From assembly GCA_013349695.1 (NCBI GenBank), contig DUZD01000012.1, positions 1-22,299 on the forward strand: a DNA stretch of 22,299 bases, in the 5' to 3' direction. Made by a program: the position numbers and the translations under genes. The notes beneath the pieces were generated by a model that was not told the origin of the DNA, did no database searches, and saw only the letters and a list, made by a program, of their open reading frames with translations. This DNA comes from Rhodospirillaceae bacterium. Lineage in GTDB: Bacteria; Pseudomonadota; Alphaproteobacteria; Rhodospirillales; 2-02-FULL-58-16. The first letter of the stretch is position 1. Every line of letters begins with the position of its first letter. Of the stretch, positions 1 to 6,085 are shown in pieces.

Positions 1-1
1 G

Positions 2-160
2 GTCTGGTGGCCGATGTTCGTCGGCGGCATTCCGACGGGCATCCTGGTGTGGTTGGCGTTCTATTTTTCGCTGAAGCCGGTATTGTATTCCTATCGGGTC
101 AACAGGGGCCGCTGGCGAGGCCGCGAACGGCTGCGCAAAAAACAGGACGCAAAGCCATGA
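2..160 (+). CDS. C-terminal end of a DUF2062-like membrane protein (partial)
   Basis: The frame is open from the window edge and ends in TGA at 158-160, giving 52 residues. It shows a glycine-rich turn (VGGIPTGILVW), one hydrophobic helix, then a strongly basic tail rich in Arg and Lys that ends KKQDAKP. This resembles the C-terminus of DUF2062 proteins, small integral membrane proteins of unknown function that often sit beside pdxJ in alphaproteobacteria. The stop overlaps the pdxJ start in an ATGA arrangement, so the two genes are probably co-transcribed and translationally coupled. The N-terminal part lies outside the window. The family assignment rests on a short segment and on context, and is moderate at best. 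Confidence 0.5.
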   Translation, partial: VWWPMFVGGIPTGILVWLAFYFSLKPVLYSYRVNRGRWRGRERLRKKQDAKP

Positions 161-897
161 AACGCGTCCTTCGCCTCGGCGTGAACATCGATCACGTGGC
201 CACCATCCGCAATGCCCGTGGCGGTGGCCATCCGGACCCGGTGGACGCCGCCGCGGTCGCCGCCAAGGCCGGCGCCGACGGCATCACGGCGCACCTGCGC
301 GAGGACCGCCGGCATATTTCCGATGCCGACATCGACCGCCTCAGCCGCGAAATCAACCTGCCGCTGAACCTGGAAATGGCGGCGACGCCGGAAATGCTGG
401 AGGTGGCGCTCGGCCACCAACCCCATGCCGCCTGCATCGTTCCCGAAAAGCGCCAGGAACGGACCACCGAGGGCGGTCTCGACGTGGTCGGGGGAAGCGC
501 TCATCTGGCATCTTACGTGGAGGCGCTGAATCGGGCCGGCATTCGCGTCTCTTTTTTCGTTGAACCCGAGGCGGCGCAACTGGACGCCGCCCGCGCCTTG
601 GCGGCGCCGGTAGTCGAGCTGCACACCGGCGCCTATTGCAACGCCAAGGGGGCCGAACGGGAGCGGCAACTCGGCCGCATCCGCGAAGCCGCCGCCCACG
701 CCGAGGACATCGGCCTGGAATGCCATGCCGGTCACGGGCTGACCTATGACAGTGTCGGCCCCATTGCCGCCATCCCCACCATCGTCGAGTTGAACATTGG
801 CCATTTTCTCGTCGGCGAGGCCATTTTCTGCGGCCTCGAACAAAGCATAAGGCATATGCTCGAACTCATGAACGCGGCCAGGGGAAGAGTTCAATGA
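157..897 (+). CDS. pdxJ: Pyridoxine 5'-phosphate synthase
   Basis: PdxJ condenses 1-deoxy-D-xylulose 5-phosphate with 3-amino-2-oxopropyl phosphate to pyridoxine 5'-phosphate, the last ring-forming step of the DXP-dependent vitamin B6 pathway, in the cytosol. The 246-residue product is of normal family length and is a TIM barrel. Family motifs are visible in order: NIDHVATIRNARGG near residues 8-21, HLREDRRHI, NLEMAATPEM, VPEKRQERTTEGG, FVEPE, VELHTGAY, CHAGHGLTY and ELNIGHFLVGEAIFCGL. The ATG at 157 is chosen because homology begins there and it overlaps the upstream stop as ATGA; the open frame continues to position 7, but that part is shadow of the upstream gene. The 3' end overlaps acpS by 4 nt. 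Identification is secure. Confidence 0.97.
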   Translation: MKRVLRLGVNIDHVATIRNARGGGHPDPVDAAAVAAKAGADGITAHLREDRRHISDADIDRLSREINLPLNLEMAATPEMLEVALGHQPHAACIVPEKRQERTTEGGLDVVGGSAHLASYVEALNRAGIRVSFFVEPEAAQLDAARALAAPVVELHTGAYCNAKGAERERQLGRIREAAAHAEDIGLECHAGHGLTYDSVGPIAAIPTIVELNIGHFLVGEAIFCGLEQSIRHMLELMNAARGRVQ

Positions 898-1328
898 TCC
901 TCGGGATCGGCACCGACATTTGCGATATCCGCCGCATCGAAAAGACCCTGGAACGCTTCGCCGAACGTTTCACCGCCCGAATCTACACCGAGAGCGAACG
1001 CAACACCGCCGAAACCCGCGCCAAGCCGGCGGCGGCCTACGCCCAACGCTACGCCGCCAAGGAGGCTTGCGCCAAGGCCTTGGGTACGGGCTTTCGCGAT
1101 GGCGTCCATTGGCGGGATCTCGCCATCGACAACTTTCCTTCGGGGCAACCGTTCATGACGTTGACGGGCGGAGCCAGAAAACGCCTCGACGAACTCACCC
1201 CGCCGGGAATGACGGCGCGCGTCGATCTGTCGCTCAGCGATGAATATCCCATGGCCCACGCCATGGTGGTGATTTCCGCCACCGCGGCGCCGGAAGATCA
1301 TTCCGGCTTAACTCCCATAGCGTCTTGA
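894..1328 (+). CDS. acpS: Holo-[acyl-carrier-protein] synthase
   Basis: AcpS transfers 4'-phosphopantetheine from CoA to a serine of acyl carrier protein, activating it for fatty-acid synthesis. The 144-residue product begins with the diagnostic ILGIGTDICDIRRIE (Asp near residue 8 binds Mg2+) and has the second signature RYAAKEACAKALGTG with its catalytic/metal-binding Glu. The C-terminal half carries the LSLSDEYPMAHAMVVI strand usual for the family. A short polar tail after VVISA extends slightly beyond the usual end. The ATG overlaps the pdxJ stop by 4 nt, indicating translational coupling. The pdxJ-acpS pairing is the common arrangement in proteobacteria. Confidence 0.96.
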   Translation: MILGIGTDICDIRRIEKTLERFAERFTARIYTESERNTAETRAKPAAAYAQRYAAKEACAKALGTGFRDGVHWRDLAIDNFPSGQPFMTLTGGARKRLDELTPPGMTARVDLSLSDEYPMAHAMVVISATAAPEDHSGLTPIAS

Positions 1329-1420
1329 CAGGGATTGAAGATGCTGGCTTGATCTCCTGGTGTCCGGAAAGCCAGAAATAATAAAATTAATGAAAATCAA
1401 TATATAATAAAAAAATATTA
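1329..1420 (+). promoter_or_regulatory. AT-rich leader upstream of lepB
   Basis: This 92-bp gap breaks the otherwise overlapping pdxJ-acpS-lepB series. Its last 45 bases are almost pure A/T in a GC-rich genome, with TATAAT at 1403-1408 and several TAATAA runs. A TTGACA hexamer lies at 1325-1330, but no -10 box stands at the right distance from it, and TATAAT has no matching -35. No Shine-Dalgarno sequence precedes the lepB ATG. The patch may be a promoter or an unstructured A/U-rich ribosome-loading region. The sequence does not decide which. Confidence 0.3.
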
Positions 1421-2155
1421 ATGAATAACTCTAGTTTTCACGGCATCAGGGAAACGATCAAGACCATCATTTATGCGGTGCTGATCGCCCTTGTCATCAG
1501 GACCGTCGCCTACGAGCCCTTCAATATCCCTTCCGGCTCGATGATCCCGACATTGCTGGTCGGCGACTATCTATTCGTCTCCAAATTCTCTTTCGGCTAC
1601 AGCCGCCACTCGTTGCCCTTCAGCCTGCCGTTGATACCGGGAAGAATATTTTTCAGCGAGCCGGAACGGGGCGACGTTGCCGTTTTCAAATTGCCGCTCG
1701 ACAACAAGACCGACTATATCAAGCGCATCATCGGTCTCCCCGGTGACAGAATTCAGCTCGTCGGCGGCATCCTCCACATCAACGGCGAACCGGTCAAACG
1801 CCAACGGACCGAGGACTACGTCGTTCGCAACCGCAACGGCAACACCGGCCGGATTGCGCGCTACATCGAGACCTTACCGAACGGCCGCCGCCATTACATC
1901 CTGGAAGAGAGCGACCGCGACCGTTATGACAACACGGATGTCTATATCGTGCCGGCCGGGCATTATTTCGCCATGGGCGACAACCGGGACCATTCCAACG
2001 ACAGCCGAGTTCGCGGCGGTGTCGGATTCGTGCCGATGAAAAACCTGGTGGGGCGCGCCGAATTTCTGTTTTTTTCCATCGACGGCGAAGTATGGGAAAT
2101 CTGGAAATGGGCCCATTCGGTTCGTTTCGGGCGCCTTTTCCGAGGCATCGAATGA
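1421..2155 (+). CDS. lepB: Signal peptidase I
   Basis: LepB is the inner-membrane serine protease that removes signal peptides from Sec and Tat substrates. The 244-residue product has one N-terminal membrane helix (about residues 14-30, TIIYAVLIALVIRTV) and then the S26 family boxes. Box B is PSGSMIPTLLVGDYLFVSK with the nucleophilic Ser near residue 40. Box D is DYIKRIIGLPGDRI with the general-base Lys. Box E is FAMGDNRDHSNDSR. The sequence YSRHSLPFS after box B is typical of alphaproteobacterial LepB. The gene lies between acpS and rnc as in related genomes. The start lacks a clear Shine-Dalgarno and the first codons are AT-rich, but homology supports it. Confidence 0.97.
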   Translation: MNNSSFHGIRETIKTIIYAVLIALVIRTVAYEPFNIPSGSMIPTLLVGDYLFVSKFSFGYSRHSLPFSLPLIPGRIFFSEPERGDVAVFKLPLDNKTDYIKRIIGLPGDRIQLVGGILHINGEPVKRQRTEDYVVRNRNGNTGRIARYIETLPNGRRHYILEESDRDRYDNTDVYIVPAGHYFAMGDNRDHSNDSRVRGGVGFVPMKNLVGRAEFLFFSIDGEVWEIWKWAHSVRFGRLFRGIE

Positions 2156-2185
2156 GACCGCTGAACGAGAAAGATTTGCCGCGTG

Positions 2186-2881
2186 ATGTCCGATCCCGCC
2201 GGTCTAGCTGAACGGGCGCTGGGACATCGCTTCCAACGCCCGGAGCTGCTGGCCCAGGCGCTGACCCGCTCGGCGCCCGATCAGGGCCGGGGGGACGCCG
2301 GACAGTGGCGGACTTATCAGCGTCTGGAGTTCCTGGGCGATCGGGTGCTGGGGCTGGCCGTGGCGCAACTGCTTTACGGCCGCTTTGCCGGCGAGGACGA
2401 AGGGGCGCTGGCGCGCCGCCATTCGGCTCTGGTCTGCCGCGAGGCCCTGGTCCGGGTGGCGGAGAGGATCGGCCTCGCCCAATTCATGGTCCTGTTGGCG
2501 AGCGAAGCGGAGGCGGGCGGCCGCGATAATCCGGGCATCGTCGCCGACACCTTGGAAGCGGTCATCGCGGCGCTCTACCTGGATGGCGGGCTGAAGGCGG
2601 CGGACGCTTTCGTGCAGCGCCACTGGACACCCCTCATGGACGAGGAGGCAACGCCGCCCCAGGATGCCAAAACGAGCCTTCAGGAATGGGCGCAAAGCCG
2701 GGGCAAGCCGTTGCCGGCCTATCAGGAAATCGACCGTGTCGGCCCGGACCACTCTCCCACATTCACCATCGAGCTGACGGTCGACGGCCTGCCGCCCGCT
2801 ACCGCCACCGGCCCGTCCAAACGTCGCGCCGAGCAGGACGCCGCCAGGGTCTTGCTGGAGCAGTTGAAGCGAAAATCCTAA
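2186..2881 (+). CDS. rnc: Ribonuclease III
   Basis: RNase III cuts double-stranded RNA to process rRNA precursors and control mRNA stability. From the ATG at 2186 the product is 231 residues, usual for the family. The catalytic domain carries the signature LEFLGD (residues 47-52, in RLEFLGDRVLGLAV) and a second acidic cluster around NPGIVADTLEAVIAALYLDGG. A C-terminal dsRNA-binding domain runs from about DAKTSLQEWAQ to the end and includes the SKRRAEQDAA helix. A GTG at 2183 is an alternative in-frame start; the ribosome-binding site is weak for both. The gene sits 30 bp after lepB and is probably co-transcribed. Unusually, a 265-bp palindromic element separates it from era. Confidence 0.96.
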   Translation: MSDPAGLAERALGHRFQRPELLAQALTRSAPDQGRGDAGQWRTYQRLEFLGDRVLGLAVAQLLYGRFAGEDEGALARRHSALVCREALVRVAERIGLAQFMVLLASEAEAGGRDNPGIVADTLEAVIAALYLDGGLKAADAFVQRHWTPLMDEEATPPQDAKTSLQEWAQSRGKPLPAYQEIDRVGPDHSPTFTIELTVDGLPPATATGPSKRRAEQDAARVLLEQLKRKS

Positions 2882-2909
2882 GGTGTTCGATTTTCACGGA
2901 AATTGCCAG

Positions 2910-2929
2910 CCGCGCCAAGACCGGCGCGG
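2910..2929 (+). other. Short GC-rich hairpin after rnc
   Basis: CCGCGCC at 2910-2916 pairs perfectly with GGCGCGG at 2923-2929 across a 6-nt loop. It lies 29 bp after the rnc stop. No T-run follows, so it is not a canonical intrinsic terminator. It could protect the 3' end of the rnc message or slow the polymerase. Confidence 0.4.
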
Positions 2930-2964
2930 GGGAATCCTGAAATCGCCTCGGCCGCCGGTGGTTA

Positions 2965-2997
2965 GTGGCCTGTATCATCTAAATTGCACCCCTACGA
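2965..2997 (+). repeat. Left 33-bp terminal inverted repeat
   Basis: It starts GTGGCCTGTATC and ends CCCCTACGA. All 33 bases match the reverse complement of 3197-3229. With the flanking TA the identity reaches 35 bp. Confidence 0.92.
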
Positions 2998-3092
2998 CGG
3001 TCTTGCGAGGTTTCCGGCTAGGAGCGCGTCGCGCCGTGGTGTCCGTGCACCACAAGCGTCGCGCGCCGACGTCCGGAAGCCTCGCAAGACCG
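2998..3092 (+). repeat. Internal inverted repeat, arm A
   Basis: Twenty bases at 2998-3017 (start CGGTCTTGCGAGG) pair with 3073-3092 (end CCTCGCAAGACCG). There is one mismatch, which would be a G-U pair in RNA. Inside, GTGGTG and CACCAC around 3036-3053 form a further short stem. Confidence 0.85.
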
Positions 3093-3105
3093 CCCTTAAG
3101 GGTCG

Positions 3106-3193
3106 TTTTTCCCGTCCCCTCGGGGCGTCGGGAACGCTTGACGATGTACCCGCATCGCCTACGCGCTCCCTCCTACCGAGGGGACGGGAAAAA
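3106..3193 (+). repeat. Internal inverted repeat, arm B
   Basis: Eighteen bases at 3106-3123 (TTTTTCCCGTCCCCTCGG) pair perfectly with 3176-3193. Further in, GGGAACGC (3130-3137) faces GCGCTCCC with one mismatch, and CGATG faces CATCG. The arm is therefore a long interrupted hairpin. Confidence 0.85.
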
Positions 3194-3196
3194 TGA

Positions 3197-3229
3197 TCGT
3201 AGGGGTGCAATTTAGATGATACAGGCCAC
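3197..3229 (-). repeat. Right 33-bp terminal inverted repeat
   Basis: This is the exact reverse complement of the left terminal repeat. It is followed by TA at 3230-3231. Confidence 0.92.
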
Positions 3230-3334
3230 TAGCCCGGCAAAAAGGCCGCCAGAATCTCCGGATTTTTCCTCTTCCTTCCCGTCTCTCCGTGGTTGGATCG
3301 ATTTTCCGGATATTCCCATGCCTTCGGAGGAGGC

Positions 3335-4240
3335 ATGACCAGCCGTTGCTCCATCATCGCTGTTCTCGGCGCCCCCAACGTCGGCAAATCGACCCTGGTC
3401 AATCGCTTGGTCGGCGGCAAGGTGTCCATCGTTTCGCCGAAGGCGCAGACGACCCGCGCCCGGGTCATGGGCGTTTGCATCAACGGTCCGGCCCAGCTCA
3501 TCTTTGTCGACACCCCCGGCATCTTTTCGCCCCGGCGCCGCCTCGACCGGGCGATGGTGGCATCGGCCTGGGGCGGCGCCGCAAAGGCCGATGCGACAGT
3601 TCTACTAGTAGATAGCAAAAAAGGCCTGGATAAAGACACTCGCGGCATTATCAAGGGGCTGAAAAAAGGCGGCGGGGGAGGGCATGGCGAGGCCGTTCTG
3701 GCCCTCAACAAGATAGACCTGGTCAAGAAACCACTGCTCCTCGATCTCGCCGAAGCATTGGCCGGGGAAGCCCTGTTCGACGAAATTTTCATGATTTCCG
3801 CCATCAATGGCGACGGCGTCGATGACTTGTCGGCGCATTTCGCCGGCTTGGCCCCCAAGGGTCCTTGGTTGTTTCCCGAAGATCAACTCTCGGACATGCC
3901 CGAGCGCCTGCTCGCCGCTGAAATCACCCGTGAGAAGCTCTATCTGCAACTTCATCACGAGCTGCCTTACGCGGTTGCCGTCGAAACCGGGAGTTGGCGG
4001 GAAAAAGACGACGGCAGCGTCAAGATCGACCAAGTCATCTACGTTGAACGAGCCAGCCAGAAAGGCATCGTCCTGGGAAAAAACGGTCGGCGCATCAAAG
4101 CCCTGGGTGAGGCGGCTCGAAGAGAGCTCGAAGACATCCTCGGCCGCCGGGTACACCTATTCCTGTTCGTCAAGGTCCGCAAGAACTGGGCCGAGAGCCC
4201 AGAGCGCTACCGCGACCTGGGGCTCGATTATAACGTCTGA
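3335..4240 (+). CDS. era: GTPase Era
   Basis: Era is an essential GTPase that binds the 3' end of 16S rRNA and assists 30S subunit maturation. The product is 301 residues. The G domain shows G1 GAPNVGKST (residues 12-20), the switch region KAQTTR, G3 DTPG, G4 NKID and G5 SAING. The C-terminal KH RNA-binding domain shows GKNGRRIKALGEAARRELE and the family ending FVKVRKNWAESPERYRDLG. The ATG at 3335 is chosen because GGAGGAGG ends a few bases upstream; an in-frame TTG at 3293 would add 14 non-conserved residues. A glycine-rich stretch (KKGGGGGHG) precedes G4. Synteny with rnc is normal, but the usual downstream recO is absent. Confidence 0.96.
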   Translation: MTSRCSIIAVLGAPNVGKSTLVNRLVGGKVSIVSPKAQTTRARVMGVCINGPAQLIFVDTPGIFSPRRRLDRAMVASAWGGAAKADATVLLVDSKKGLDKDTRGIIKGLKKGGGGGHGEAVLALNKIDLVKKPLLLDLAEALAGEALFDEIFMISAINGDGVDDLSAHFAGLAPKGPWLFPEDQLSDMPERLLAAEITREKLYLQLHHELPYAVAVETGSWREKDDGSVKIDQVIYVERASQKGIVLGKNGRRIKALGEAARRELEDILGRRVHLFLFVKVRKNWAESPERYRDLGLDYNV

Positions 4241-4433
4241 ACGGAGGCCCCTGCATTTCTTTGGTTCATCCGGGAATTCCGGGAAAAGCGTCCGTTATAC
4301 GTTGAGCCCGCCATCCCAATCGGCGGCGTTCATGAATAGGGGAGGGGAGGGCCGCCGCCGCCGATCCGGGCAAGTTGCTCGAAACAAGCCTTGGCGTCGC
4401 GGCAACGCCGAGCGGAGACAAGGAGAAACGGCA

Positions 4434-5381
4434 ATGACGGCCTTGAAGACGGCGTTTATCGGCCTCGGCGTCATGGGTTATCCCATGGCCGGGCACCTGG
4501 CGAAGGCGGGGCACGCCGTCACCGTCCACAACCGCACCCAGGCGAAGGCGGAAGCCTGGGCCGGGGAACACGGCGGCGCCGTCGCCGAGACCCCGGCGGC
4601 GGCGGTGGCGGAAGCGGATTTCGTCTTCGCCTGCGTCGGCGACGACGACGACCTCCGCGACGTTGCCTTGGGCGCCGGCGGCGCCTTGGCGGCGATGCAA
4701 CAAGGCGCCGTTTTCATCGACCACACCACGGCCTCGGCCGAGATCGCCAGGGAAGTGCATCGAGAGGCCCAAGAGCGCCGCCTCGACTTTCTTGACGCCC
4801 CCGTTTCCGGCGGTCAGGCGGGGGCCGAAAGCGGCGCCCTCACCATCATGATCGGCGGCGCCGAAGAAGTTTTCGCGCGCGCCCGGCCGGTGCTCTCGGC
4901 CTACGCCCGCGAGGTTGCCCTGATGGGTCCCGTCGGCGCCGGCCAACTGACCAAGATGGTCAACCAGATCTGCGTAGCCGGGCTGATCCAGGCTCTCGCC
5001 GAGGGCCTGAATTTCGCCCGCCAGGCGGGACTGGACGCAAAAAAGGTGGTCGACGTGATCTCCCAGGGTGCGGCCAGCTCCTGGCAGATGGCAAACCGCG
5101 GCGACACCATGCTCGATGATGAGTTCGATTTCGGCTTCGCCGTCGACTGGATGCTGAAAGACTTGGCGATCTGTCTCGCCGAGGCCAGGAACCTGGGCGC
5201 GCCGCTGCCGCTCACCGGCATCGTCAACGGCTACTACCGGCAAATCCAGGAACGCGGCGGCGGCCGTTGGGATACCTCCAGCCTGATCAGGCTGCTGGCG
5301 AATCCGTCAGCGGTTTCGCCGCCGCCGGCGAGCCGGCCCGCGTCAGGCGGCGGTGAAGGGAGAGGAGATAAAGGAAGATAA
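4434..5381 (+). CDS. NAD(P)-dependent beta-hydroxyacid dehydrogenase (3-hydroxyisobutyrate / tartronate-semialdehyde family)
   Basis: The 315-residue product belongs to the 3-hydroxyisobutyrate dehydrogenase superfamily, cytosolic enzymes that oxidise short beta-hydroxyacids or reduce the semialdehydes. The N-terminal Rossmann fold shows FIGLGVMGYPMAGHLAKAGH (cofactor-binding GxGxMG). The substrate motif is DAPVSGGQAGAESGALTIMIGG. The helical domain contains GAGQLTKMVNQ with the catalytic Lys, and DFGFAVDWMLKDL. Substrate (3-hydroxyisobutyrate, tartronate semialdehyde, glyoxylate or succinic semialdehyde) cannot be fixed from sequence. The ATG follows AGGAG (4421-4425) by 8 nt, which excludes the long upstream open frame. 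About 25 residues after DTSSLIRLL are Pro/Ser/Gly-rich, lack family conservation and overlap the convergent gene. Confidence 0.9.
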   Translation: MTALKTAFIGLGVMGYPMAGHLAKAGHAVTVHNRTQAKAEAWAGEHGGAVAETPAAAVAEADFVFACVGDDDDLRDVALGAGGALAAMQQGAVFIDHTTASAEIAREVHREAQERRLDFLDAPVSGGQAGAESGALTIMIGGAEEVFARARPVLSAYAREVALMGPVGAGQLTKMVNQICVAGLIQALAEGLNFARQAGLDAKKVVDVISQGAASSWQMANRGDTMLDDEFDFGFAVDWMLKDLAICLAEARNLGAPLPLTGIVNGYYRQIQERGGGRWDTSSLIRLLANPSAVSPPPASRPASGGGEGRGDKGR

Positions 5382-6042
5382 AGTAGAACATGAAAAACTC
5401 CTGCACCTCGCTGTGCCGCATGCCATCCGGGCCGATGTCGAAAATTCCCCAGTCGTAGAATCGATCCGGAACACGGGAGACTATGACTAAGAGGGAGGTC
5501 GGCAAGGTCACCAACGTCGGCCAAATCCATGAGTTGGAGGCGGCCGCCGCTCCGTGGCTCCTCAGCCAAAACCACAAGGGGCGCAGGGTGCCGCCGGCGA
5601 TGATGCTGAATTCGAGAAGGATGCGAGGTTTCTGATCGAACCAGCTGGAAATGTTGTGTAGGTTTATTTCGCCCTGATCGTTGGCGACGAGCAACCAGTC
5701 GGGCGTCCGCCAGCCGAAATAATGCTGTCCCCAACTCGACTCCTCGCCGATGGCATAGACGCAGGCGGCGACGATCAGGGTCGCCCACCAGCCCATCCAC
5801 CGGCCCGGCCAGATTTCCGAACGGGTCAGAATCCGCACCCCGTAAACCAGGGCGATGGCGAGGACCAGAACCTGCGCGTTCTCCACCAAACCCCATTCGC
5901 TCTCCAAATAGGCGTGCCAGAAACTTGCGTCGTAGAAAGCGGCGGCGTATAACGCGGCGAGGAACAAAACGGGAAAACCGAGCCATATCCATTTCGAAAT
6001 TTGGTCGGCGGAATGTCGCGGCGGGCGGTCGGCGGGGTCCAT
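5287..6042 (-). CDS. Uncharacterised six-helix membrane protein with EESSWGQ motif
   Basis: The 251-residue product has about six hydrophobic segments. Examples are WLGFPVLFLAALYAAAF near the N-terminus, VENAQVLVLAIALVYGV, WWATLIVAACVYAIG and, near the end, FFMFYFIFLYLLSL. Between them lies a polar block with YAIGEESSWGQHYFGW, then TPDWL and an N-x-QGEINLHN segment. This acidic, His- and Asn-containing signature is shared by a widespread family of uncharacterised bacterial membrane proteins known to me only as hypothetical. The Glu-Glu, His and Asn residues look functional, perhaps metal-binding or catalytic, but no activity can be assigned. It is the last gene of a mazG-lipoprotein-membrane protein series, starting 43 bp after the lipoprotein stop. 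Its 3' end overlaps the convergent dehydrogenase by 95 bp. Confidence 0.8.
   Translation of the reverse strand: MDPADRPPRHSADQISKWIWLGFPVLFLAALYAAAFYDASFWHAYLESEWGLVENAQVLVLAIALVYGVRILTRSEIWPGRWMGWWATLIVAACVYAIGEESSWGQHYFGWRTPDWLLVANDQGEINLHNISSWFDQKPRILLEFSIIAGGTLRPLWFWLRSHGAAAASNSWIWPTLVTLPTSLLVIVSRVPDRFYDWGIFDIGPDGMRHSEVQEFFMFYFIFLYLLSLHRRLTRAGSPAAAKPLTDSPAA
5319..5353. repeat. GC-rich nested inverted repeat inside the convergent gene overlap
   Basis: CCGCCGCC (5319-5326) pairs with GGCGGCGG (5346-5353), and an alternative inner stem GCCGG/CCGGC (5324-5328 with 5333-5337) surrounds CGAG. It lies within the 3' codons of both converging genes. It resembles an extragenic palindrome or bidirectional terminator that has been incorporated into two reading frames. 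No T-run is present. Confidence 0.5.
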
Positions 6043-6085
6043 GTCTTTTTCAGATTCTCTCGGGGCTCGGCGAAGGGGCGGTCCG

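Larger units (their letters stand above)
2965..3229. mobile_element. Palindromic MITE-like element between rnc and era
   Basis: This is a non-coding 265-bp element bounded by perfect 33-bp terminal inverted repeats (2965-2997 and 3197-3229) that begin GTGGCCTGTATCATC. A TA dinucleotide flanks each end (2963-2964 and 3230-3231), the target duplication expected of the Tc1/mariner-IS630 transposase superfamily. The interior contains two more inverted repeats, arm A (2998-3092) and arm B (3106-3193). They are separated by the 10-bp palindrome CCCTTAAGGG (3093-3102), so the whole unit can fold as a three-stem cloverleaf. There is no transposase gene; the only internal frames are short and mirror each other across the palindrome. 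It is best described as a miniature inverted-repeat transposable element mobilised in trans. The parent transposon is not in this window and the family is inferred from the ends alone. Confidence 0.8.

Noticed and set aside
1325..1408. TTGACA at 1325 and TATAAT at 1403 as one promoter
   Set aside because: The spacing is about 72 bp, so they cannot form a single sigma-70 promoter, and neither has a partner at proper distance.
2883..3215. Short open frames inside the rnc-era gap on both strands
   Set aside because: They coincide with the palindromic element, so the two strands encode mirrored peptides (both begin MHPYD). This reflects the inverted repeats and not a protein gene.
3807..4433. 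Long N-terminal extension of the dehydrogenase frame into era
   Set aside because: The extension overlaps era in another frame and lacks homology. A good AGGAG site and the Rossmann start favour the ATG at 4434.
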